Shown piece by piece: positions 26,367 through 34,028 of a stretch of 44,464 bases of DNA. Source of the stretch: Propionibacteriaceae bacterium (GTDB lineage: Bacteria; Actinomycetota; Actinomycetes; Propionibacteriales; Propionibacteriaceae); the NCBI GenBank assembly GCA_017306015.1, contig JAFKJK010000030.1, positions 1-44,464 on the forward strand, written 5' to 3'. Made by a program: the position numbers and the translations under genes. Positions within the stretch are counted from its first letter, which is position 1, and each line of letters starts with the position of its first letter. Under the pieces are notes generated by a model. The model did no database searches and was not told the origin of the DNA. It saw only the letters and a program-made list of their open reading frames with translations.

Positions 26367-26391
26367 GACACACTGACCGGCCAGATGTGTC
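26367..26391. promoter_or_regulatory. Inverted repeat between crcB stop and alcohol dehydrogenase start
   Basis: GACACA CTG (26367-26375) and CAG A TGTGTC (26382-26391) form an imperfect dyad centred on CCGG. It starts right after the crcB stop codon on the minus strand and lies ~55 bp upstream of the alcohol dehydrogenase ATG. It could end the fluoride operon transcript or be an operator for the dehydrogenase; there is no T-run. Confidence 0.4.
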
Positions 26392-26392
26392 A

Positions 26393-26761
26393 TCACAGCC
26401 CGCCGAGCCACAGGCCGAGCGCCGCTGCGGTGACCCCGAGCACCATCATTCCTACCGCCTGGGCCACGGCGGCCCAGCTCCGTCCCGACATCGCCAGCCG
26501 GGCGGCCTCGACGCTGGCGGTGCTGAACGTCGTGTAGCCGCCCAGGAAGCCGGTGCCGAGCACCAGCCTCAGCCCGGGGTCGCCGGTATGGGCAGCCCAC
26601 CACCCGGTGACCAGGCCCAGCAGGAACGACCCGCTCACGTTGATCACCATCGTCCCCATCGGGATCGTCGCGCGCCGGGAGAGGCCGTCCACGACACCGT
26701 CCACCAGGAAGCGGGCCACCGCACCGAGGCCGCCGGCCAGCGCAATCAGGAAGCCGATCAC
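26393..26761 (-). CDS. crcB: Fluoride exporter CrcB/Fluc, second subunit
   Basis: 122-residue Fluc-family fluoride channel subunit with four membrane segments (FLIALAGGLGAVARFLV, MVINVSGSFLLGLVTGWW, TTFSTASVEAARLA region, AVGMMVLGVTAAALGLWLG). Family motifs are the GAVARF arginine, NVSGSF and GGYTTFSTASVE. The usual phenylalanine box TTFSTF reads TTFSTA here, so the second Phe is Ala. The GTG start at 26761 overlaps the upstream crcB stop as GTGA, so the two are co-translated and may form a heterodimer. Both lie behind usp in a transcript headed by a fluoride riboswitch. Confidence 0.92.
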   Translation of the reverse strand: MIGFLIALAGGLGAVARFLVDGVVDGLSRRATIPMGTMVINVSGSFLLGLVTGWWAAHTGDPGLRLVLGTGFLGGYTTFSTASVEAARLAMSGRSWAAVAQAVGMMVLGVTAAALGLWLGGL

Positions 26762-27168
26762 TGCCGTCCCCCGACCAGTCGGCGCACCAGCAGCATCCCG
26801 GCGGCGGCCAGCAGCACCCCCGCGGTGACGCTGGCCAGTGCGTAGCCGAGGCTGGTCACCACCGCGCCGGACGTGCCGAGCGCCGCGGTCTCGACGGCGA
26901 AGGTCGAGTAGGTGGTGAAGCCGCCGAGCAGCCCGGTGCCCAGCGCCAGCCGCAGCCCGCGCTGCCAGTTCGCGTCGAGCGCGGACGCGGCCAGGAACTC
27001 CAGCAGCGCACCGAGAATGAACGAGCCGGACAGGTTGATCCAGAACGTCGTCCACGGCCAGGCTCCCGGAGCGGCCGGCCAGGCCGCCTCCAGCGCCGAG
27101 CGCACGGACGTGCCGGCCATCGCACCGGCCAGGATCAGGCCGAGCCAGCCCAACCGTCGCCGGTTCAC
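26758..27168 (-). CDS. crcB: Fluoride exporter CrcB/Fluc, first subunit
   Basis: About 136 residues with four membrane segments (LGLILAGAMAGTSVRS, TFWINLSGSFILGALLEFL, GLLGGFTTYSTFAVE region, GVLLAAAGMLLVRRL). Motifs include the conserved Arg in GTSVRS, the Asn in WINLSGSF, and TTYSTF, where the first phenylalanine of the box is Tyr. It is a paralogue of the next gene and overlaps it by four bases. GTG at 27168 gives the family-like N-terminus; GTG at 27204 would add 12 residues. Fluc proteins expel fluoride as dimers, and adjacent pairs often work as heterodimers. Confidence 0.92.
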   Translation of the reverse strand: MNRRRLGWLGLILAGAMAGTSVRSALEAAWPAAPGAWPWTTFWINLSGSFILGALLEFLAASALDANWQRGLRLALGTGLLGGFTTYSTFAVETAALGTSGAVVTSLGYALASVTAGVLLAAAGMLLVRRLVGGRQ

Positions 27169-27214
27169 GGGACGACCCCGTCCGGTCGAGGCGCCCGTCC
27201 GCACAGCCGCCGGC

Positions 27215-27745
27215 TCACCGCAGCGTGTGCTTCCAGTCGACGACGCCCACCGGCACCGTGATCACCGGACGGTGCTGGTGCCGGGCCAGGCCGAGTGCCA
27301 CCGAGCCCTCCATCAGGTCGCGCAGGCGTTCTGCTGCCCCCGGGTGCCGGGAGCCGACGATGATCGCGGACGCGTCCACGGCCCGGGCGAGATGGGTCAG
27401 CGCCCGGTCGGCGCGTCCGGCCAAGTAGCGGAACTCCCAGCGCACCCCGGCCGGGTCGAGGACGGCGGCCAGTTGCTCCCTCAGGGCGGCGTCCGTCCGC
27501 TGCCACGAGTCGTCGGCGAGATCGGGGTCGACGGCGGTGTGCCGGACGCTGCCGTCCGCGAACTCGGCGACGGTCATCCGGTGCGGGTCGGCGTAGCCGC
27601 CGACGAGCGTCGCGCCGAGGGCCTCAGCCCAGACCGCGGCCGTGCGCAGCACCAACTCCGGCTGGCCCGGGCGGACGGCCACCACCAGCGGCTGGCCGGA
27701 CGGGGGGACGATCCGCTCGACGGCGGGTTGTGGTACCCGGTCCAT
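27215..27745 (-). CDS. Universal stress protein (UspA family)
   Basis: 176-residue UspA-domain protein. The nucleotide-binding motif is visible as GSRHPGAAERLRDLMEGSVALGLARHQHRPVITVP (written here as its start GSRHPG, middle EGSVALGL and end RPVITVP), matching G-2x-G-9x-G(S/T). The N-terminal strand is PLVVAVRPGQPE. ATG at 27745 with GAGG about 6 bases upstream. It is the first gene of the usp-crcB-crcB operon, so its mRNA leader contains the fluoride riboswitch (27783-27846). That places this stress protein under fluoride control, an informative context since Usp functions are usually vague. Confidence 0.88.
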   Translation of the reverse strand: MDRVPQPAVERIVPPSGQPLVVAVRPGQPELVLRTAAVWAEALGATLVGGYADPHRMTVAEFADGSVRHTAVDPDLADDSWQRTDAALREQLAAVLDPAGVRWEFRYLAGRADRALTHLARAVDASAIIVGSRHPGAAERLRDLMEGSVALGLARHQHRPVITVPVGVVDWKHTLR

Positions 27746-27759
27746 CGGTCCTCGCTTCC

Positions 27760-27777
27760 GGGCGTTCCCAGACGCCC
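27760..27777 (-). promoter_or_regulatory. Hairpin between fluoride aptamer and usp start
   Basis: GGGCGT (minus-strand sense) and ACGCCC pair around a 6-base loop, between the fluoride aptamer and the usp ribosome binding site. There is no following U-run. It may be part of the expression platform, but the switching partner is not obvious. Confidence 0.45.
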
Positions 27778-27782
27778 TGAGA

Positions 27783-27846
27783 CGTGCCAGGAACCATCAG
27801 CCGGACGGCGGTTCGGGCGAACCCGGGCGGGATCCATCGCCCCCGG
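27783..27846 (-). promoter_or_regulatory. Fluoride riboswitch (crcB RNA motif)
   Basis: On the minus strand the leader contains GGCGATGGATCCCGCC, then AACCGCC, then GGCTGATGGTTCCTGGC, in the order and spacing of the crcB RNA consensus (GGCGAUG...CGCC...AACCGCC...GGCUGAUGGCUCCUAC). The first segment forms the conserved stem and the final CUGAUGG segment is the family signature. It lies 38 bp upstream of usp-crcB-crcB, exactly where a fluoride sensor is expected, and should raise expression when fluoride is present. Boundaries are approximate. Confidence 0.88.
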
Positions 27847-27871
27847 CAGCATATCGGGCGCCGCTCACCGT

Positions 27872-28076
27872 GAACCGTCGGGGACAGTCCCCAATCGTTC
27901 AGACAGCCGCCCGTGAGCCGTCGGGGACTGTCCCCAATCGTTCAGACAACCGCCCGTGAACCGTCGGGGACTGTCCCCAATCGTTCAGACAACCGCCCCG
28001 CGAACCGTCGGGGACAGTCCCCAACCGTTCAGGCAGCCGCCCCGTCTGAACCGTCGGGGACTGTCCCCAATCGTTC
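27872..28076. repeat. Array of five 29-bp palindromes, GGGGACAG family subtype B
   Basis: Units at 27872-27900, 27915-27943, 27958-27986, 28002-28030 and 28048-28076. Each is an imperfect palindrome GAACCGTCGGGGAC-W-GTCCCCAATCGTTC, here split at its central A/T base, and near identical between units. The 14-17-bp linkers are also nearly identical (AGACARCCGCCC-type), so the true period is 43-46 bp. The array fills the gap between the fluoride leader and the stop codon of the membrane glycosyltransferase gene. It shares GAACCGTCGGGGAC with subtype A units at 1-106. Confidence 0.93.
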
Positions 28077-28086
28077 AGACAGCCTC

Positions 28087-29583
28087 CTACCGAGGCTCGC
28101 GGACGGTGTGGCCGTCGAAGCGGACGAGCACCGGCCAGCGCTCCACCTCGGCCCGGCTGGCGGCGTCGAAGCTGTCCGGCCACAGGCGCATGATCACGGT
28201 CGTCTCGCCGCTGCCGAGGTAGCGGATCAGCTCACGCTGGAACGCAGGGTTGTCCTCGCGGTCGGCCTCCCCACCCCGCGCCCGGAGGATGTCGTACAGG
28301 TAGCCGCTGAGGTCGACCACCAGCGGGCAGCCGCGGCGCAGGTTGCGGCGCAGCGTGTCGGACAGGATCAGCGAGACCGGGTTGTCGGTGGTGACGCAGC
28401 CCGCGCGGTCCCGCAGCGCCTCGCTCACGACCGTGACCGCGAACGGCTTGCCTTCGGGCTGGCCGAGCTGCCAGACCGACCCCAGCCCGACGAGGACGGC
28501 GACCACGACGGCCAGCACGGCCCGTCCGACCCGACCGGCCACGGCGGTCAGCCGTCCGGCCGCCGTCCCGAGCACGAGCGCCATCGGCCCGATCGCCAAC
28601 GTCGGGTAGTGGGCGAACCAGGACGGTCCGGCGAGCAGCGTGATCAGGGCTGCGGCAAGGCAGAACACGTACAGCCGGCCGGCCCGGTCGACCACAGCCC
28701 CCGCGATCAGCACACCAAGCACGGCGCCCAGGGCGAGCGTCACACCGGGCGGCACCGCCAACTGGCCGGACGCCTCGGCGGCCTGGCCGCCGAGCTGGTA
28801 GAGCCCGAAGATGTCGTTCAGTCGCTGCACCGGTCCGATCGCCAGCTCCGGACGCCCGACCTGGTCGAGCACCACCATCCGCCAGAACTGCGGACCCTGG
28901 ACGGCGAACGGCCCGATCACCACCAGTCCGGCCAGGGCCCCGCCGGCCGTCGCGACCAGGGCCGCGCGCAGACCCTCGTGCAGCAGCACCCACAGCCCGA
29001 GGGCGAGCAGCAGCGCGACGCCCCAGATCTTGACGGTGGCGGCGAGCCCGAACAGCAGGCCGGCCCCGAAGACCGCGAGCAGGCGGACGCCCCGGCTGGC
29101 CAGCGGCCCGAGCACCGCCAGTCCGGCGAGGACGAGGAAGCTGGCCAGGCCCTCGAGCCGGGTCGTCCGCTCGGAGTAGATCGCCGGGAAGTACACCAGG
29201 TAGAGCCCGGACGCCAGCATGGCCGCGACCGCGCTGCGGGGCAGGACGATCCGGTACACCAGCACCGTGCTGAAGGCTCCCAGCGCCATGAAGGCGGTCC
29301 GGGCGACGAGGTTGGCGGTAGGCTCGCCGACCACCGACCCGAGCGCGGCGAACGGCTGGAGGAACAGCAGCAGCCCCGGCGGATGGAGCAGCAGGAAGTC
29401 GCGGTAGGGCAACCGTCCCTCGAACAGCCCCACGGCAGCCGCGTAGTACACCGAGGGGTCGTAGTTGTCCACCGGATAGGGACCGCCGCCGGCCAGCATC
29501 GGGAACAGCCGGACGCTGAACGCGAGGATGAACAGCGCCAGCGGCAACAACAGGCGCTGCACCGGCCCTTGACCCGGCCTCAT
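28087..29583 (-). CDS. Polytopic membrane glycosyltransferase-like protein (GT39/GT87-like)
   Basis: 498 residues with about 10-12 membrane segments (LLLPLALFILAFSVRLFPML, LASFLVLAGLAVLGPLA, VAAMLASGLYLVYFP and others). The first extracytoplasmic loop has NYDPSVYYAAAVGLFEGRLP, followed by DFLLLHPPG, the layout of GT-C fold enzymes that use polyprenyl-phosphate sugars. The C-terminal ~100 residues form a soluble domain (DRAGCVTTDNPVSLILSDTL, CPLVVDLSGYL). It probably glycosylates a lipid, protein or polysaccharide outside the membrane; donor and acceptor are unknown. ATG at 29583. Its stop codon lies 11 bp from the palindrome array, which could stabilise the transcript 3' end. Confidence 0.8.
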   Translation of the reverse strand: MRPGQGPVQRLLLPLALFILAFSVRLFPMLAGGGPYPVDNYDPSVYYAAAVGLFEGRLPYRDFLLLHPPGLLLFLQPFAALGSVVGEPTANLVARTAFMALGAFSTVLVYRIVLPRSAVAAMLASGLYLVYFPAIYSERTTRLEGLASFLVLAGLAVLGPLASRGVRLLAVFGAGLLFGLAATVKIWGVALLLALGLWVLLHEGLRAALVATAGGALAGLVVIGPFAVQGPQFWRMVVLDQVGRPELAIGPVQRLNDIFGLYQLGGQAAEASGQLAVPPGVTLALGAVLGVLIAGAVVDRAGRLYVFCLAAALITLLAGPSWFAHYPTLAIGPMALVLGTAAGRLTAVAGRVGRAVLAVVVAVLVGLGSVWQLGQPEGKPFAVTVVSEALRDRAGCVTTDNPVSLILSDTLRRNLRRGCPLVVDLSGYLYDILRARGGEADREDNPAFQRELIRYLGSGETTVIMRLWPDSFDAASRAEVERWPVLVRFDGHTVREPR

Positions 29584-29612
29584 CGCTCACCCCCTGTCTG
29601 GCGACTCCGCCC

Positions 29613-31079
29613 TCACTCTGCCGCACGCGCGGCGGACGCGCGTTCGGCACGCTGGCTGACCGGTTCGAGCACCCAATAGATGGCCATCGCCGCCAGGCCG
29701 GCGACCAGCCAGCCCAGCGAACTGCGGCCGACCCAGGTGTCGGAGAGGAAGCCGGCGAACACCACCTGGTCGCCGAACTGGACGCGGGCCCACGGCACGG
29801 CGACCGCGATTCCACCCAGCCAGGCGGCGACGGCCGGCCAGTGGACTCCCGCCGTGTACCAGTAGGCGCTGCCGCGGCGTACGTCGACAAGTGCGTCCGG
29901 GTCGGGGTGCCGGCGCTGGACCACGTCCACCACGACCACCCCAGCCCAGGCGGCCAGCGGCATCGCGAAGGCGGTCACCACCGCGGTCAGCAGCGCGTAG
30001 ACATCGGTGGAGGTGAGGACGACGAGGACCGTGACCGCTGCGACGGGGACGGCGGTGGCCAGTACGGCGAGCGGGCGCCGCAGCGGCACCCCCAGGGCCT
30101 GCAGGTTCAGCCCGGACGAGTACATCGACAGGTCGGCGGCCGCCAGCAGGCCCAGCATCGCGGTGATCAGGTACGGCACCAGCAGCCAGTCCGGGAGCGC
30201 CAGCCCGACCGAGCCGACCGGGTCCGACCCGTCCGCTGTGGCGGGGTTGCCGAAGGCCAGCAGCGAGCCGGTGCCGACCAGCAGCGTGAGCGGGACGCCG
30301 GCGCCGGCCAGCGTGGCCGTGAACAGCCGGCCGGGACGCGTGGCCGCCGGCAGGTAGCGGGTGTAGTCGCCGCCGGCGGACAGCCAGCCCACCCCCGTCC
30401 CGGCCGCGATGACGCCGATGCCGGCGAGCAGGCCGGGGAGGTCCGTCCCGGGGCTGCCGAGGACGGCCACCCAGTGCACCGTGCTGATGCCGAACCCACA
30501 GACGATCAGGGTGAGGGTGCCGACCACCCAGGCCAGCCACTTCTGCACCCACCAGATGGTGGCATGTCCGAACCAGGCGATGACCGTGGCTCCGCCGACG
30601 ATCACCACCGCGGCGGCCGCGCCGGTCCAGGCGGTCGTCGGCACCCCGATCAGGTTGAGCACCGCCAGCAGGGCGAACGTCGCCGTGGTGCACATGGCGG
30701 CCTCCCAGCCGGCCAGGACGATCCACGAGACCAGGGTCACCGGGAGATTGCCGAGCACCCCGAAGGTGGCCCGGGACGCGACCATGACCGGAGCCCCGGT
30801 GGCCGGGCCCTGCGAGCTGATCAGCGCGACGAAGGCGAACGAGCCCACCGAGCCGACCGCCGCTGCGACCAGCGCCTGCCACAGGTTGAGTCCGAGCGCG
30901 GTCACCAGACCGGCGCCCATGGTCACGCCGAGGATGCCGATGTTCGCGGCCACCCACAGCCAGAGCATCGAGGTCACCGAGCCGTGGCGCTCGCCGTCCG
31001 GGACGGGAGCGAGGCCGCGCCGCTCGACCGTCCAGCGCCGCGGAGCAGCGGCCGGGGAGGGGTCGGGGAACGCAGGCAC
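29613..31079 (-). CDS. NCS1-family nucleobase permease (cytosine/purine type)
   Basis: 488-residue membrane transporter with ~12 segments. The N-terminus (VERRGLAPVPDGERHGSVTS, then MLWLWVAANIGILGVTMGA) and GAPVMVASRATFGVLGN match purine-cytosine permeases, as do WEAAMCTT and AWFGHATIWWVQKW. It would import a nucleobase or related compound with a cation. GTG start at 31079. The SRP RNA gene begins ~65 bp upstream on the opposite strand, so the two diverge. No catabolic genes (for example codA) are next to it, so the substrate is open. Confidence 0.88.
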   Translation of the reverse strand: MPAFPDPSPAAAPRRWTVERRGLAPVPDGERHGSVTSMLWLWVAANIGILGVTMGAGLVTALGLNLWQALVAAAVGSVGSFAFVALISSQGPATGAPVMVASRATFGVLGNLPVTLVSWIVLAGWEAAMCTTATFALLAVLNLIGVPTTAWTGAAAAVVIVGGATVIAWFGHATIWWVQKWLAWVVGTLTLIVCGFGISTVHWVAVLGSPGTDLPGLLAGIGVIAAGTGVGWLSAGGDYTRYLPAATRPGRLFTATLAGAGVPLTLLVGTGSLLAFGNPATADGSDPVGSVGLALPDWLLVPYLITAMLGLLAAADLSMYSSGLNLQALGVPLRRPLAVLATAVPVAAVTVLVVLTSTDVYALLTAVVTAFAMPLAAWAGVVVVDVVQRRHPDPDALVDVRRGSAYWYTAGVHWPAVAAWLGGIAVAVPWARVQFGDQVVFAGFLSDTWVGRSSLGWLVAGLAAMAIYWVLEPVSQRAERASAARAAE

Positions 31080-31145
31080 GCCTTCGAATATAGGCCCGGG
31101 CGGTGGCCGGGATCCAAGTCACGGCCAGGACCCGGTAGGCTGGAG

Positions 31146-31237
31146 GCCGGTTCCCCGCGCGGCGGTACCTCGCCCAACTCCCCCAGGGCCGGAAGGCAGC
31201 AAGGGTAAGTGAGCTCTTCCGGGTGCGCGGGGGCCTT
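31146..31237 (+). ncRNA. ffs: Small bacterial SRP RNA (4.5S-like)
   Basis: The conserved apical domain is visible: CCAGGGCCGGAAGGCAGCAA is the bacterial SRP hairpin, with GGAAG as its tetraloop region and AGCA as the asymmetric internal loop that binds Ffh. The closing stem pairs CCCCGCGC (31153-31160) with GCGCGGGG (31225-31232). Location immediately upstream of dnaX is the usual actinobacterial one. Ends are approximate. It assembles with Ffh to target membrane proteins. Confidence 0.92.
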
Positions 31238-31294
31238 TCAATTCCCCGCTCCGAGCGTGGGCGGGTGTCGGTGGCAACCGTTAGGGTTTCACCC

Positions 31295-33337
31295 GTGGAC
31301 GATCAAGACGGCGACCTGTTCGAGGAGGACGAGCTCTTCGACCAGGACGGTCCCGACCTGTTCGCCGACCCGGACGAACCGCAGGCGGCCGAACTGCCGG
31401 CCGGCGCGGAGGAGGCCGTCGAGCGCACCCAGGAGGAGGTCACGGCCTCGCTGATGGAGGCGGTGGACGCCCTGCGTGAGCCGCCCGTCGAGATCGACCG
31501 TCCCGATGCGCCGCTGGCGCTGTACCGCCGCTACCGGCCCGACACGTTCGCCGAGGTGATCGGGCAGGAGCACGTCACCGAGCCGCTGCAGCGGGCGCTG
31601 GCGAACAACCGGGTCAACCACGCCTACCTGTTCTCCGGGCCGCGGGGCTGTGGCAAGACCACGTCCGCCCGGATCCTGGCGCGCTGCCTGAACTGCGCCG
31701 AGGGCCCGACACCGGTGCCGTGCGGGGTCTGCCAGTCGTGCCGCGACCTGGCCCGCGGCGGCTCCGGCAGCATCGACGTTATCGAGATCGACGCGGCGTC
31801 CCACGGCGGCGTGGACGATGCCCGCGACCTGCGCGAGCGGGCGTTCTTCGCCCCCGTCCATTCCCGCTACAAGATCTACATCATCGACGAGGCGCACATG
31901 GTGACGCCGCAGGGCTTCAACGCGCTGCTGAAGGTGGTCGAGGAGCCGCCGCCGCACGTCCGGTTCGTGTTCGCGACCACCGAGCCGGACAAGGTGCTGG
32001 GCACCATCCGCTCGCGCACCCACCACTACCCGTTCCGGCTGGTGCCGCCGAAGACGCTGTCGGCCTACCTGGCCGAGCTGTGCGAGGCGGAGGGGATCGC
32101 CGTCGAGCCGTCCGTCCTGCCGCTGGTGGTGCGGGCCGGGGCCGGCTCGGTGCGGGACTCGCTGTCGGTGCTGGACCAGTTGCTCGGCGGCGCCGCCGAG
32201 GACGGGGTCAGCTACGCCCAGGCGACCGCGCTGCTCGGCTACACCCCGGACGCGCTGCTGGACGAGATCGTCGACGCCTTCGCCGCCGGTGACGCCAGGG
32301 GTGTGTTCGCGGCGATCGACAAGATCATCGAGGTCGGTCAGGATCCACGCCGCTTCGCCGAGGACCTGCTGCGCCGGCTGCGCGACCTGATCATCGTGGC
32401 CGCGGTGCCGGAGGCGCTTTCCAGCGGCCTGGTGGACGTCTCGGACGACCAGGCCGAGCGGCTGACCGCGCAGGCGTCCGCGATGGGGCCGGGCGAGCTG
32501 ACCCGGGCCGCCGAGGTGATCGCGGTCGGGCTGACCGAGATGCGCGGCACGACCGCGCCCCGGCTGCACCTGGAGTTGATGTGCGCCCGGGTGCTCCTCC
32601 CGGCGTCCGACCTGAACGACCGTGGGCTGCACGCCCGGGTCGACCGGCTCGAGCGGCGGCTGCAACTCGGCGTCCCGGAGGCGGACGTTCCGTCGGCGCC
32701 GGTGGCCACCGCGAAGCCGACGGCCGAGTCGGCACCGGTGCGGCAACCCGAAGCGGCGAAGGAGCGCCCGCGGCCGGCACCATCGGCGAGACCCGCTCCC
32801 GTCCCGGAACCCGCCCGCGAAGCACCTCAGCCGGAGAAAGCCGCCCCGGAGGAAGCCGCACCCCACCCGGCGAAGACAACCCCCACGCCGGCACCAGCGC
32901 CGGCACCGGCCAGCGGCCTCGGCGTCGCCGACGTGCGCCGGTTGTGGCCGCAAGTCCTCGAGAACGTGAAGGGGCGGCGGCGGTTCACCTGGATCCTGCT
33001 CAGCCAGAACGCCCAGGTGGTGGACGTCCGCGACGACGTGGTCACGATCGGGCTGGCCAACCCCGGTGCCCGGGACAGCTTCAGCAAGGGCGGCAGCCTG
33101 GACGTGCTGAGGGACGCGATCCTCGACGTGCTCGGCGCGTCCGTCCGGATCGAGACCATCCTGGATGCGACCGCCGACTCGCCACCGCCACCTCCCGGGG
33201 GAGCGCGAAGCGGCCCGTCCGCGCCGCCGCCCGAGCCGGAGCCCGACCGGGACGACGCGGAGGTGACCGACGCCGCGTCCGGCGAGGAGCTGCTGATGAA
33301 GCACCTCGGCGCCGAACTGCTCGACGACGAGGGCTGA
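31295..33337 (+). CDS. dnaX: DNA polymerase III gamma/tau subunit
   Basis: Clamp-loader ATPase of the replisome, about 680 residues. The AAA+ core starts at LYRRYRPDTFAEVIGQEHV (about residue 72), with Walker A GPRGCGKTTSA, the four-Cys zinc module CLNC...CGVCQSC, and Walker B with YIIDEAHMV; SRTHHYPFRL is the sensor region. A Pro/Ala/Glu-rich linker follows, then a C-terminal tau-like domain (RRLWPQVLENVKGRRRFTWI). GTG at 31295 gives a strongly acidic ~60-residue N-terminal extension not found in typical DnaX; ATG at 31454 would give a near-standard N-terminus and cannot be excluded. The SRP RNA lies just upstream. Confidence 0.94.
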   Translation: MDDQDGDLFEEDELFDQDGPDLFADPDEPQAAELPAGAEEAVERTQEEVTASLMEAVDALREPPVEIDRPDAPLALYRRYRPDTFAEVIGQEHVTEPLQRALANNRVNHAYLFSGPRGCGKTTSARILARCLNCAEGPTPVPCGVCQSCRDLARGGSGSIDVIEIDAASHGGVDDARDLRERAFFAPVHSRYKIYIIDEAHMVTPQGFNALLKVVEEPPPHVRFVFATTEPDKVLGTIRSRTHHYPFRLVPPKTLSAYLAELCEAEGIAVEPSVLPLVVRAGAGSVRDSLSVLDQLLGGAAEDGVSYAQATALLGYTPDALLDEIVDAFAAGDARGVFAAIDKIIEVGQDPRRFAEDLLRRLRDLIIVAAVPEALSSGLVDVSDDQAERLTAQASAMGPGELTRAAEVIAVGLTEMRGTTAPRLHLELMCARVLLPASDLNDRGLHARVDRLERRLQLGVPEADVPSAPVATAKPTAESAPVRQPEAAKERPRPAPSARPAPVPEPAREAPQPEKAAPEEAAPHPAKTTPTPAPAPAPASGLGVADVRRLWPQVLENVKGRRRFTWILLSQNAQVVDVRDDVVTIGLANPGARDSFSKGGSLDVLRDAILDVLGASVRIETILDATADSPPPPPGGARSGPSAPPPEPEPDRDDAEVTDAASGEELLMKHLGAELLDDEG

Positions 33338-33473
33338 TGGTCTTCAGCCCACGGCCACGTCGTGGGCGGGCGTAATAGACTCCACAGCGGCGATGGAGTT
33401 CGCCCTGGCCAGGATCTGACCGCAACCGCGTCCGCTGATGACTCCTCCGTACGGACCTGCGAAGGAGCCTGCC

Positions 33474-34004
33474 GTGAGCCCAACCGACCGACGCACCGAC
33501 GAACTGCCTCCGCTCAGCGAGACGCCACCGGACATCGTCGACGGCGTCCTGGTCGACCTTCGATGCTCGGTCGCCCTGATCAGGAACGACCAGCTCCTGC
33601 TGCTGCACCGGACGGCGCACCCGGGTCGGCAGTCCACGGGGGACTGGGTACTGCCCGGCGGCCATCCGCGTGACGGCGAGTCGATGCGGGCCTGCGCGAC
33701 CAGGGAGACCCTGGAGGAGACCGGCCTCAGCGTGGACGCCGGCCGCTGCCTCTTCGTGTACGAGGTCGTCGGACCCACCGAGACCGGTCGCCGGGTCGAG
33801 CTCGTCTTCGCCGCCACCACCTCGAATCTCGACGCGCTCGGCCAGCGGGAGACAGACCGGCATCCCGAGCTCGTGAACCTGGAGGATCTGCCGGGCGTCG
33901 ACCTGCGTCCGCCGCTGGCCGGCTACCTGCGGGGACTGCGCTGGCCGCAGCCTCCGGGTGCCGCCTACCTGGGCAACCTCTGGCGTCCGCCGCGGGCCTC
34001 GTAG
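33474..34004 (+). CDS. NUDIX hydrolase
   Basis: 176-residue NUDIX-fold pyrophosphohydrolase. The Nudix box is present: GHPRDGESMRACATRETLEE followed by TGL, matching Gx5Ex7REUxEExGU except that the first U is Thr. An N-terminal strand VALIRNDQLLLLHR and the WVLPGGH turn precede the box. Substrate is a nucleoside-diphosphate-linked compound, not identifiable further. GTG at 33474 is chosen because AAGGAG lies 6 bases upstream. It stands alone downstream of dnaX and converges with the MFS gene (24-bp gap). Confidence 0.9.
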   Translation: MSPTDRRTDELPPLSETPPDIVDGVLVDLRCSVALIRNDQLLLLHRTAHPGRQSTGDWVLPGGHPRDGESMRACATRETLEETGLSVDAGRCLFVYEVVGPTETGRRVELVFAATTSNLDALGQRETDRHPELVNLEDLPGVDLRPPLAGYLRGLRWPQPPGAAYLGNLWRPPRAS

Positions 34005-34028
34005 CCGGACGCCGCGACTGCCCGGACG

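Noticed and set aside
27872..28076. Possible CRISPR array (five regularly spaced palindromic repeats)
   Set aside because: The linkers are only 14-17 bp and are almost identical to each other, so they are part of the repeat unit; there are no cas genes.
27913..29679. Long plus-strand open frame running through the palindrome array and opposite the glycosyltransferase gene
   Set aside because: Composition is the shadow of a membrane protein, and its N-terminus is just translated repeats (VNRRGLSPIVQT-like).
29587..31122. Alternative minus-strand frame over the NCS1 permease
   Set aside because: Arg/Gly/Pro-rich shadow with no membrane segments; the other frame encodes a clear permease.
33349..33364. 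CCCACG...CGTGGG hairpin after dnaX as an intrinsic terminator
   Set aside because: Short, no T-run; too weak to call.
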